This document shows positions 1-10,801 of a stretch of DNA of 64,000 nt, one piece after another (within the stretch, counting starts at the first letter, position 1; each line of letters begins with the position of its first letter). The translations under genes and the position numbers were made by a program. Under the pieces are notes generated by a model. That model saw only the letters and a list, made by a program, of their open reading frames with translations. It searched no databases and was not told the origin of the DNA. Where the stretch lies: positions 1 through 64,000 of the forward strand of contig ML986733.1 of the NCBI GenBank assembly GCA_010094045.1, read 5' to 3'. Source of the stretch: Lojkania enalia (lineage: Eukaryota; Ascomycota; Dothideomycetes; Pleosporales).

Positions 1-275
1 AAAAAAAAAAAAATTGTATTATTCTTAGTATTCATTATTCTAGTACTGCTATTAAAGATGCCTAATTTGGAAAATTACTTTCTGCAAACGCGTAATTTAG
101 TAGAGGACAGGTATCACGTGAGACTTTGCCAGGGTATATCCCTGATACATAATAAGTCTCTAAGGCCCCTTCTGGTCCTCTTAGCCTATGAAAGTCAATA
201 TACACCTTGTCAAATATTAATTTTGTCAGGTTTCTTCGGGATAGGAGATGTGAAAATCGCAAAACTGAGTTTTCA
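1..275. other. gene-free AT-rich left edge
   Basis: This stretch opens with a 13-base A run and is AT-rich. Short reading frames exist on both strands but none shows a recognisable motif or a splice-linked partner. I see no gene here. Confidence 0.5.
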
Positions 276-504
276 TGTAATGTAGATTTGGCAAGTCTGC
301 CGAGTACGATTTCCTGCTACTGTACGGCAGTAAGTTATCCGGTTGCAGGTTGTATCGGATACCGTTGCACAATATAAAAGCACGCCGCATATTAGCTGAT
401 ATATCCCTCTCCCTGTTTATATAAATATGGCCTGCTGGTCATCCTCAATCAAAGCAATTCAGTTCCTCATATCCCCCCTAAGACAAGATTCCCCTCTCAC
501 CACA
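276..504. repeat. solo LTR, copy 1 of a dispersed family
   Basis: A 229 bp unit starts TGTAATG and ends CACCACA, matching further copies at 3945-4124 and 27685-27908. It has the TG..CA ends of a long terminal repeat. The flanks are tttca (271-275) and attca (505-509), a 4/5 match to a 5-bp target duplication that has aged. No internal retrotransposon sequence adjoins it, so it is best read as a solo LTR left by recombination. Confidence 0.65.
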
Positions 505-3500
505 ATTCAAACCGGATGAGGCTTCCGATTTCGCTAGTATCCACCCCCAACCAAGGCTCATTATATTTTTCAGCAGCTGATGCGGGTGGGTCGTGAGGCT
601 CGACGGAGCCCGAGAATTCAAGCAGCCTTTTAAATAGTAGCTAGATAGTTTATCGCTATTGGGCAAATCGCAAGACTGGGGCGCGTAAAGGGACGCAGGC
701 CAGTTATATCAGGTGATGTGGTTATATAAATTACGAAATTCGTATTGGAGCATATAGCGGACAAGGGAAGACATTCATCATTTAGAAAAATGTATAAAAT
801 GGTGATACAAAGCAGTGCTGAGCATATAACAGTGCCGTTACATATATCTCACAGTAGTACCAACTAATATTTTCGGCTATCAATCTCTAAGTGGATAGAT
901 TCCACCCGAGATTTCTTCGCATCGGTGAATATGCAAAGTGCAAAATGTTAGCTGGCTACATTTCTAGCACTATTGCCATATATCGCGGTAGTATGTCTAT
1001 GGGAGGAGGAGGCTAGAAGTGAGGAAGCGCATAGAACGCAGTGGGAAGTGTGTTAATGAGTACATAAAACCGAAACAATTTGTGACGGAGTTTGAATAGT
1101 CGTATCACTCTACATACACGGTCATTAATAGGAGGGAACTGAAGGCCGTTTCAACAGCAACGTCAGTATAGAGAAATATAATGAAATGATGAATGTACAT
1201 ATTAAGGAGAGAGAAGAGCAAGCGAAGTTATAAGCAATGCATGATGCACATAGTCATTAGTTATGTTAGCTAGAATTATCACCTATATACGCCTTCATGC
1301 TTTAGCAGCAAGAAGGTCGGCCTTTTTGTTCCTGATAAGTTATAATTTACACGTCCACCGAAAAGTACACCTGTGACCACATTCTTTTTAGCGGCATTGC
1401 TCCTTAACCCAGTCCTCGGGGGCGTGTGCCTCTCTTCTTAGTGTGTGTATTGGTAGCTCGAAACCTAGGGCCGAAGCGGCTGCTTGGAGCATTCGGATTC
1501 TTTTTTCCTCGTCCCTAGCCCATGCATCAGTTGAGATAGAGTTGTTGTGGGTCTTCAACGCGGATACTGTTAATAGGCGTGGGCTGTCGTTTTGTTTCAC
1601 ATGGGGGGCACTGCTGGTCTGGCTCGTTAATGGAATCTTGGAGGATTGGGATCCCTTGGTTCTTTGAGAAACGAATTAGTAGTTATCTAGTGGGAAAATA
1701 TCTTGAAATAACGGATACCCTCAGCATGATGGGGAGCGAGAAAGAGTCTCCATGCAAACACTAGCTGTTTAGACTTACAATAGTAGTTCCGGGCATGCCC
1801 GGTGAGAACAATTCTTCATCTCATTCATCCTGAAGTCAAAAGTCAGGTAGGCCAAGCCTGTAATTTTCGGAATCGGGACGGGAAGTTCCAGTGCGCAGTG
1901 CGGAAGAAAGAGAGCACAGCTGACCCAAGGCTTGAGGGTACAACAAACATTCTTATATGCCTTTCATCCCAGAAAACTGGGCGTATGCAGCTACACGAAT
2001 TATCATGCCCCTGCTTGAGAAACAGTCCCTAGTGAACAGCCATGGGTTGAGCCCGATCTGCAGCTGCGTAAAGGCACTCGGCTAACCCAATTCCGACCTA
2101 TATGGCGCCGTAACCCCCACGCAGCGTGGGATGCTTACCCACTTCTGCTAGCTAATCACAACAGCGGTTTGGTCGAGCTCTAGGGGGTTGCAAATGCAAG
2201 TTTGCCTCGATGTCTTCTTCATTCCATCCTTGTCCAAGAGAACTATTCGATAAAAGCCAAGCAAGACGTAACCTTAACCTCCAAGACCTCAACACTCCGT
2301 CTAAAACCAATATCAATCTTTCCCTATCACCTATAAAAATGTTGAGTATCTTGGCTAAGAGGGACAGTAAACCTCACGGAATTCCGCGCCCATCTTCCCA
2401 TTGATTACCTCCCTCAAACAAACTACTTCCATTAAATCCGCTAATATCCCAGACCTTTCCACATTACCCAATCTCCCCACCGAAATCCTGGAACCCCAGC
2501 ACCATACCAACCTGAAAAAGCCCCATAATGCTATCTCCACGCCCATCCGCATCCACAGCACAGCACCAAATACTGCATCATTTGCCAAGACTTTCATTAG
2601 TTCTTCCCACTCTCAACATCGGTTTCCTTCTTCCTAACCCATCCCTACAATACTTTAATTAAGAAACCTATAGTATTGACATATCGAGCAGGCGTCCGAA
2701 TATTATAGAATTATTCATCAATTGCTATTACCGCACTTACTAGATCTTATCAAGAGTGGTAATTGTAAGGTATTAGGGAAAATAAGGGAACTACGTTGAT
2801 TCTATCTGTTGAAGACTAAAGGGCTATATTAATCTCCTGCTCTGCCATATCGAGACTAGTCCTCAATTGTTATCTTACTGTATAGAACGTTATACTAGGT
2901 AACATAAGTTTAACGTAGCTGGGGGATCGGAGTGCGTTGTTATTTAGCTAAGTATATGTACTCTTCTACTTCACAAATACTAGATATGGATAATTTCCGT
3001 TGAAGGCGATAAATTGATATCGATTCATGATGGCTAAGTCATTCATTATATTCCGGCTATGCAAAATGTGATAAGGAATCCAAATCCAAATACCGGGGGC
3101 CTCGGTACATGACCAAATTCGAAACACTGCGCTTCTGAAATGTGATAACTTTGTTACTACGCTTTTCTTATCCTACCAATTGACAAGTTGAGAGTATAAA
3201 AGGTGGGAAGAGAGGAAGAAAGAGATAATGCTAACTGTAGAAGATAAAGTATGATGGAAAGGATATATGAAGTCTATGCTCACATGCGCTGCCCCGACCC
3301 AATCTCTTTCATGCCCTAGTCTTGGATAGTCTGAAAAGAGATGTGCGAAATGGCCCGTTACAGGTTATGACGAAGAGTTGAGCAATGATGGAGAATGCGA
3401 CAGGAAGTGAGAATATTGCACCTCTCGGCATAGAATTATGTCGTCTTGGGCACTGCTGGTATGTGTTGATTCAGTAGGCGATACGTTACTGGAGTATAGG

Positions 3501-3734
3501 GCGTTGAGTTGAAACTAGAAACGCGAGGAAGAGTAAAGAGAAATTGCCAATGGTACTTGGCTCGAACAGAGATGATTGCGTGTTGTATCAACGTAATGAA
3601 ACATTTGTGAGGGAAATTTTCCCACTATTAGGGTTCAGACCTGGGTATCCGAATTTATCGTACATGAAGTGTTTCGCACGGAGATTTCATGTAGTATGTG
3701 TCGTGCTTGTCAAGTGCGTTTCGCTACCAGCCCG
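505..3734. other. gene-poor stretch with no supported gene
   Basis: About 3.2 kb between the first LTR and a broken STAND-type gene. Open frames are at most 99 codons (3544-3843, +) and lack motifs. A 70-codon minus frame at 1388-1600 looks somewhat protein-like (charged, with an Ala-rich helix) but has no recognisable family and may be a gene fragment. No tRNA, rRNA or tandem array is visible. Confidence 0.45.
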
Positions 3735-6491
3735 CTACCAGCAAACCGTATTGATTATTCCAGGAAATAGTAGTACAGAAATGTCTTCACCATATCCGAC
3801 TAATCTACGATTCCCTGAATTGATGTCAAAAATGGCAATCTGACTAAAGATCTGAGAAAGTATCGCTACCCCCATGCGATCTGGTGAGATCGCCCATAGG
3901 TCTGAGCAACCTATGGAGGCTATGTGCTGTTGACTATCTATTGGTGTGATGGGGATTTTGGCAAGTCTGCCGAGTTGTATCGGATATCGTTGTACGATAT
4001 CACGCTGGATATCAGCTGATATACCCCTTTTTCTATTTACATAAATATGGCCCGCTGGTCATCCTCAATCAAGCAGTTCAATTCCTCATCTCCCTCCCTG
4101 AGACTAGATTCGCCTCTCACCACAATTGGAATAATAATAGAGACATCAAGTGCTCCCCTAGCTCGACCGGATTCGATGTTAAATATTTGGACGATGGCTC
4201 CATGGTAGAAGAGAAGGCTTTGCTCGTCTGGAGAGATCAACAGCGCTGATTGCTTGCTAGTGTACTGCGGGAATAGAGACGAGGGAACTTCGCGTTCCCA
4301 TGAGAAGCGTATCTCTCCAGAGCCCGCATCAAAAACACGGACGGACTGTGCCGCCCCATTCCTGTTGCAATCTAGGTTTACTGAGCTAAACGCCAATTGA
4401 TTTGAACTTGGGGAGTAATGCAGACGGATATTTACCCATTTACTGCTTGTAAAGAGGGTTTTTGACTACATTATGTCTTCAGTAGCCCTATCGAACATTT
4501 ACAAGTAAATGCTCCTATATTTTCCTCCAAATGTGTAGGTGAGATATTTCTAGTCCATATTGTTTGCCATATGTTGGCAACTAGAACTCCCGGAACGCTG
4601 ACCGGGGTTGAGACTAGTCTTCTTGCTGCGAGTCTGATCGGATTCTTCTATGATATTCCAAGAGCATAATTCCTTCCCATCCGGAAGTAAGCCAGTAATT
4701 TTTGGAATGGAACTCGTATGGGCCAGGCATGGAAATACGTTTAAGACCCTTTTCGTTTTATTCGGTTTTATGATATGGAAGTTCGCGCGAGCCACATCTA
4801 CGACGGCGAATTCCTGTAATGATACCTGAGCTCGTTTTGATCGATGGATTTCACCCAGTATATAGCTCCCGTCCGGTGAGAACGATAGCGCTTGGAGGTG
4901 TTTAATGGATAGCCTTGCTTTACGGCCATTCCGCTTGGTTGAACTGTTGTAGGAATACCACCTATACTGCATCGGAAATTTGATTTCATATTCCCAAATT
5001 TTGAGAGGTCTAAAAATTGTGAAGGGGAGATTGTTTTCCGGAAGCAAATTCAGCCAGATCTCTGCATCAGGGTCACGAAGCTGGCGGCAAATGTCTACCA
5101 AAAGAACTACTGATTTTTCAGTTCTGGGATCCTTTCTAGGACGCGGCTCCGCTATTCAACCGCATTTTCACCCATAGTTTTGATCTGGGTTTTATCGATC
5201 CTTTTAGTTTGGAGAAGCTGGCAATATAGGAAAGTAGCGGTGTCGGCTCTTTGTATGAGAGTAGCCGTGGTGTCATTGCAGATATTCGCTAAGATATTCT
5301 CGCAGGATTCTGGCTGTATGCTTGCTTTGAAATAGGCTTTTGCAACGAGCAGTTGGAGATCAATTCCATTTACATTGAAACTGGAATTCGGATCGCTCTC
5401 TACATAAGTGATTGTACGCTCTAAATGCGGAACGGCTTCGCAATATTTCTTCCCTGATATGAGTTGGACTACCTTCTTGGAACGACGCTCTACCAATTCG
5501 AGACGTATATCTAATTGCCCTTGAACGGTGCTTGGCGCCGTGAACTGCGTTGAAGTTGCCACCGTTGCCACAGCCATCCTCGGGGCGGCGTCGGATAGTT
5601 CATTGACAGAAGAAGCGGATACGATCTCGCTCATCCAATTAGCAATCCTCCTTCGAGTTCCGTCGGTCATTGATACCTCATGGATTGAAGCAGAATAACC
5701 CGCGGGATGCTCATGTGGTTCCTTATGATTTCTCTGGCTTGGCGTGTGGATCACGGTAGGCGCGTGGACTGTCGAGGCGCCATTTCCTATGCTACCTGGA
5801 GTGCTTGCACGCTCCGCTAGAGTCTGTACGGCTTCCAACAGCTCCCCGGATTCCCTCTAAGCGGGTCCGATGTAAGACTCCTCGGGGGGATTCGAGTTAA
5901 GAATTCGAGAGAGCGCTTCCATACTTCTTTCTAGATCGGCGATCCGACGACCGAGAACCTCGTTGGCGATAATATTGGCATCTTCCTAAATTCGACTAGT
6001 CCGATCATCCGGTCTATCTCGCATCGTTGCAAGGGGCTGCGTGTTATCGGGTCTCGCGGGTGTGACTGGGATTTCTAGTGCTTTAATACATGTACGAATC
6101 CGAAGGCGAAGTTGAGAGAGTTCTCTCCGTCGTATTGCTTTGACCGGTACTACTGATGCACATTGCGGAGCACTGATCGTTGCTTGCTCACGTCCCTGAC
6201 AACGGCTTCAAGACGAGAGTAAGTCTTGGCAGCATTCAAGAGCAGCTGCTCCAGTTGAGACGGAGCCTACCATCGGGGAATTTGTTGAAGGAAGTTGTTA
6301 TTCCTCAAAGAAGAATCAAAGACACCTAGGATATATCGAAAAGCGCCCAACTCTTGTGCGAGGCCTTCAGCTGCGTCATCGATGGATCTGATATCTCGCA
6401 CTGCCGCTTGCAATCCTACTGAGCCTTTGATGGGGAAATCAAGGAACTGGATGGTTGCCGTGCTAACACCAATGATAGAAGCAAGATCCAT
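3735..6491 (-). pseudogene. broken STAND-type gene (fungal N-terminal domain plus WD40-like C-terminus)
   Basis: The start at 6491 opens with a segment (6491-6267, Met-Asp-Leu-Ala-Ser...) typical of the N-terminal domain of fungal STAND/NLR-like proteins. Downstream pieces at 5838-5152, 5101-4550, 4396-4130 and 3939-3735 continue on the same strand; phrases such as FSPDGSYILGE and ISPDEQSLLFYHG resemble WD40 blades. No NACHT or NB-ARC P-loop is visible. It is broken by in-frame TAG stops at about 6267, 5989 and 5860 (CAG-to-TAG style), by a frameshift near 6155, and by a 180 bp solo LTR at 3945-4124. Such proteins act in fungal self/non-self recognition, but this copy is almost certainly dead. 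Confidence 0.6.
3945..4124. mobile_element. solo LTR, copy 2, inserted in the STAND-type pseudogene
   Basis: The unit starts TGTGATG, ends CACCACA and is flanked by a perfect 5-bp duplication attgg (3940-3944 and 4125-4129). It is the same family as 276-504 but lacks about 50 internal bases. On the minus strand the WD40-like frame reads up to it and resumes on the other side in the same frame, so the insertion falls inside an older coding sequence. Confidence 0.8.
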
Positions 6492-7193
6492 TTGATTTTT
6501 GGGTTGTCGCTCTCATGCCGTATATGAAACTAGGCGTATCAGGCTGAGGGCTCGTGGGCTTCAGCCACAAGTGAATACGCGGGGTATGGGCGAGGCTGAA
6601 CTGGGCATGCTGGAACCTGTCAGCCTTTTAGATAGCCTCATCCGGGTTGTATCCCTCGGCGCATAGACAGTTGGGAACCCCAAGAAAGGGCCATAATGAT
6701 GGAGCAATGATGAACGTCGCTTGTTCTAGAGTCCGGTATGCAAGGCAGGGACGAGTGGAAAGCGCTAGGACACGAAAAGATAGGATTAGGAATATTACTA
6801 GGCTAGATTGCTACAGCGAATCGGTTGATGGGTGCATGCTGCGCTTATTCTAAACAGAAAAAAAAAAAAAATAAAATTTTAAAAAGGAAGATTTTTTCTG
6901 AAGGGACACGTACAGTGATGGTGGTAGGGAGGAGGCTGAATGACGCAGGTGCTGGGAGAAATATTCTAGTATAAACGACCACACTGCATATATGTCAAAC
7001 AAAGTGCAAACTATTCGCTACCTAGGGAAGTACCAATCCGCCCTGGGCCTCGGTCATCAAGTTGCCATCTAGATACCTGGCTGAGTGCAATTTTCTCCCA
7101 TCACGGGGATTGACATGGCTCTATATGTTTCTTTCCCTAAACGCCAGACTAGGTTGCCGTCACCTCACCAAGCTATCTCGCTGCGAGACCCAT
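6492..7193. other. intergenic with A-rich tract
   Basis: No gene is supported. A low-complexity A-rich tract (about 6858-6890) stands out. The 3' end of the proline-pathway gene follows on the minus strand. Confidence 0.45.
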
Positions 7194-8236
7194 TCACCGT
7201 CGGGTTCCATTTACGCCCTGTATACCCCGCCCTAACTGGCTCGCTACGACAGTGGCTTCACGCACTGCCCTCGCGATGGCACCCCTCACAGTGCCTTCCT
7301 CAAGCACCAGCAGTCCGCCAATGGTGCATCCACCAGGCGTAGACACCTTATCCCTCAAGACAGCCGGGTGCTCGCCATTCAGCACAAGACCTGTAGTTCC
7401 CCTCATAGTCTGCGCCGCCATCATTTGAGCCTCCGCTCTCGGCAGGCCCATGGCAACTGCCCCGTCCGCCACTGCCTCCAACATGAGTGCGAAGAACGCG
7501 GGTCCGGACCCGCACAGTGCTGTACACGCATCCATCTGGCTCGGCGGCAGCGACACCGTCTTACCAATCGAATTGAAAATCCACTCGACCAGACTCTTCT
7601 GCCCGTCTTCCAGCGGCGGAGTACTCATCGCAATGACGCTCATACTTTCCCGCACAAAGCTCGCCGTGTTCGGCATCACGCGCACCACTCTACAACCGCC
7701 CTCAGGTACCCCCTCCGGATACAAGAATTCCTCGATCTGCTGCCCTGTCACACCTGCCAGAATGCTGATCAAGAGCTTCCCCTTCAGCGCTTCCCGCATG
7801 CCCTTCTCGCCAAGGATGTCTTTGAAGCCGTGAGGTTTGCAAGCAAGTAGAAGCACATCTGCAGCCTGAGCGCCTTTGATGTTCTCATTGGTTAGGGTCT
7901 CCAGCGGGAAGTTGTAGTGGCCGAGGGCGGAACGGGCTTGGGCCTCGGCCTCTTTGCGGGAGTCGCAGGCGATGAATTTCGAGGGCAGGACTCTGGGCTG
8001 AGGGGTAGTGGAGGAGCGGGAGGCGGGGAGATGCGCTTGCACGCGCGCCGAGGCTAGACTGGACATTACACCGCCTAGGACTGCGACACCCATGGTGCCT
8101 GTGTAGATTTATCAGAGTTGCTGCGAGGCTGCAGGGGTTGGATTGGGGGCCCCGTGGAGGAAGGGAGGGGTTGTGGATACGAACCGCAGCCTAGGACGGT
8201 CATTGTTAGACCCTCCGGTCCCTGAGAGGCGGACAT
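7194..8236 (-). CDS. PRO3: pyrroline-5-carboxylate reductase
   Basis: Catalyses the last step of proline synthesis, NAD(P)H-dependent reduction of 1-pyrroline-5-carboxylate to L-proline. Two exons: 8236-8185 and 8098-7194, intron 8184-8099 (86 bp), joining in frame to 318 aa. The N-terminus carries the Rossmann motif LGCGTMG (about residues 15-21), which is completed only across the intron, fixing the start at 8236. The C-terminus shows the family signature around CGSGPAFF and STPGGCTIGGLL. Length is slightly above the usual 270-290 aa because of an extra loop near residues 30-45. It is divergently arranged with CTK3, sharing a 352 bp promoter region. Identification is firm; the symbol follows the yeast orthologue. 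Confidence 0.93.
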
Positions 8237-8588
8237 GGCGAATTGATGTATATAGCGTTCGTAGAAGAGGTTTTGGCGCGGAGAAGGAGGGTATAGAGAG
8301 GTGTTGTGGTCGGGATCACCGGCGCGGTGCGACGTTAAAATCGGACGGATGCCGACCCACGACCGCCGATAATAGGCGCTCTCCGGCCATCCAAACACAC
8401 CACTTCCGCACAATCACCAAAGCCTCAGGCCCAACTTTTATCCACCTCAAAACGGCACGCCTATCTTCTACAATATAGCATTCCATCACACTACACTCTA
8501 CCTCCTTCCGACCCCCCATCCCACCGAGCACAGAACAACGACATCCTCCCACATCTGCCCCATCCTCACTTCTGCACCACCTCCCAAA

Positions 8589-9415
8589 ATGGACCCTTTC
8601 GAAGTCCGCATGCGCTTCACCTCGCTCCTAACCCACCTCTCCGCCTCGCACACCTCCCTTCAAAAAGCCGCTATCTTCGCGCTCAAGAACCGAGAAATGG
8701 ACGAGGACCTGCACTCCTGCATTCTCGAGCAACTCGAACGCAACAGCATGAACAGCCGTGCGAATATCATGTTCTTCATTGAGCATCTCTGCGACATGAG
8801 CGTAAAAGAGGGCCACATGGAGTACGTGCGCATGGTGCAGCGGGATGTTCTGCGGATTGTCGAGGGTGTAGTCGGCGGCGGGCAGGAGGGAAAAGCGAAC
8901 GTCAAGGTCGTAAGAAAAGTACGACGTCCATCCATCCATTCTATTCCATCCTATTCATACGCCCCACTCCATGGGAAAATGAGCGTTAGATTTTGGCCTT
9001 GTGTATGCAAATATGTTAATTGGTTGTTATGTAGGTCCTGCACGCCCTGCAATCCCGCTCCATCCTCCTTCCCGCCACTGTCTCCGAGCTCGAAGACGTG
9101 CTCAACGCCCGTGACTTGCCCTCGCACCCCGCGTTGTCCAATTCGACAAACAATAATAATAACAGCAACAGCAATATAAAATCGCAGCGGAACGGCGCGC
9201 TGAGGCTCGACAAGCGCCAGATCGAGCAGCGCATTGAGGAGGATAGGGAGAGGCATAAGAGGCTCCGGGAAAGTATTTGGGCGGTGCCGGGGGAGGCGGA
9301 GGAGGAGCTTGACAGGCTATGGGAGGAGGGCAGCGAGATTGCCGAGGATGATTATGTGGCAGGGAGGGAGGATTTGGAAGAGAGGAGGCAGGGGATTGAG
9401 TTTGGGGTTGCTTGA
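8589..9415 (+). CDS. CTK3: CTD kinase subunit gamma (CTK3)
   Basis: Regulatory subunit of CTDK-I, the nuclear kinase that phosphorylates Ser2 of the RNA polymerase II C-terminal domain and supports elongation. Two exons, 8589-8918 and 9035-9415, intron 8919-9034 (donor GTACGA, branch-like TGTTAAT, acceptor TTATGTAG), giving 236 aa. The N-terminal half (about residues 5-75) is the conserved helical CID-like region that gives the family its name. The middle has an Asn/Ser low-complexity run (about residues 138-155), and the C-terminus is a charged helix rich in Glu/Arg. Length and domain order fit the family. Confidence 0.88.
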
Positions 9416-9704
9416 TGGGATTCTACTCTTGCTGTGTCTGAATTATGTTGGGAAGAAAAAGAAACGGCGTTCGGCTTTCGGCCTTGCTTAGTTTGGCATT
9501 GGGGAATGAAGGGATTGGAGATATACCATTGTGTAATTGGTTATAGGCGTACGTTGTATTTCTATTTTACTGTCTGATGCAATACACCTAACAAGAAGCC
9601 TCGCAATGCTATCTGTACACGCCGGGTTCAGTATTTATTAGTACATCCTCATCGTACATTTGCATTCCCGCAGATGCCTACCACCTCCCACGCCCTGGTT
9701 TTGT

Positions 9705-10394
9705 CTATTCCATAATAGCCGTTGCTCCAAGCGCTTTGAGCGTCTCGACAATCTTCTCTGCTTCCTCCTTGGGCACACCCTCTTTCATCGTCTTGGGCAC
9801 ACTCTCTACAAATTTCTTGCTATCCACTAAGCTCAGGCCCAGCATAGCCTTGATTTCCTTTATAATCTTGGGCTTGGCCGCGGCGTCGAATTTCTCGAGT
9901 TTGAGGTTGAACAGCGTCTTTTCGGCGGCGGCGGGCGCGGCTTCTTCCTCCTCCACGGGTGCCGCGGTAGCGGGCGCGGCGGCTCCGCCTGCGGCGACGA
10001 ACCCACCCATTGGCATGTCGGGGATGTTGAGTCGAGTCTGGGAAGGCGAGATATTAGCGGAGGTTGTGCAATTACGGCGTTTGTGGCTAGTAGATAGAAT
10101 TGCGGAGATGTTTCGGTGGTAAGATCATCTGAGACTACACTCCGCATGCTTATTGTTGGTTCATCGTACCTTGAGCGTCGAAACAAGATCTGCTGTCTCT
10201 AGTAGCGTCAACTGGCTAATCTGATCGACGATAGTCGCAATCTTGGGATTCGCAGGCGCGGCGGCCTCGCTGCTTGCCCATCTCCTAGACGGCCGTTGCT
10301 GTGCGAGGGAAGCTGTGGTGGGGCGGAGATAGGAGGGTGAGGACCGGGTATTGTAGACGCAGCGCCGGAGGGCGCGAGACGCAGGAGCAGACAT
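9705..10394 (-). CDS. MNP1: mitochondrial large-subunit ribosomal protein bL12 (L7/L12)
   Basis: Stalk protein of the mitochondrial ribosome that recruits translation GTPases. Exon 1 10394-10170 and exon 2 10037-9705, intron 10169-10038 (132 bp, donor GTACGA, acceptor CCCAG), giving 185 aa. The N-terminus (about residues 1-38) is Arg/Ser-rich without acids, a mitochondrial targeting presequence. Next come the N-terminal dimerisation helix, an Ala/Gly/Pro/Glu-rich hinge, and the conserved C-terminal domain with KLEKFDAAAKPKIIKEIK and a GLSLVDSKKFVE stretch. It is divergent from midasin. The symbol is that of the yeast orthologue. Confidence 0.93.
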
Positions 10395-10801
10395 GTTGGT
10401 GGTGTGTTTGCGCGATGCAGGTGTGGGTGAGATGCTTTAAATGAAGTTCGCGAAATCTTTCGAGAGTTAGATGCTGGTTGGTCGAGCTAGGCTGCATTTG
10501 GAGTAGCGGCTTGGCGAGAGAGTTCTGGCGATGGAAAAAAAAAGTTCGACGGCGTGGTATGTGTTTGCAACACTTCATTACTCGGCGTTGTAAGCCTGTT
10601 TCGCGTCGAAATTTCGGGAAGGCGCCCCTTTGCATGTTCCCTAGGTCGCATCGAGTTAAAATACTGTGCGCAGAGAGTCCATCAATTCTGCAGATTTGTA
10701 CCGTAGGTTTCAAGAGCCACTTCCAAGTAGCGGGTATATGACCCTAGCAAGAGTTGGAAGATCGAGGGGATATTCAGTCTTTTTGGACTCACCTGGCCAT
10801 C

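Noticed and set aside
7368..7850. 160-codon plus-strand open frame
   Set aside because: It lies antisense to the pyrroline-5-carboxylate reductase exon, is Arg/His/Pro-rich and has no motif; it is a shadow of a GC-rich gene.
10754..10801. TTG as an earlier start for midasin
   Set aside because: Nuclear fungal genes start with ATG; 10802 is the first ATG in frame.
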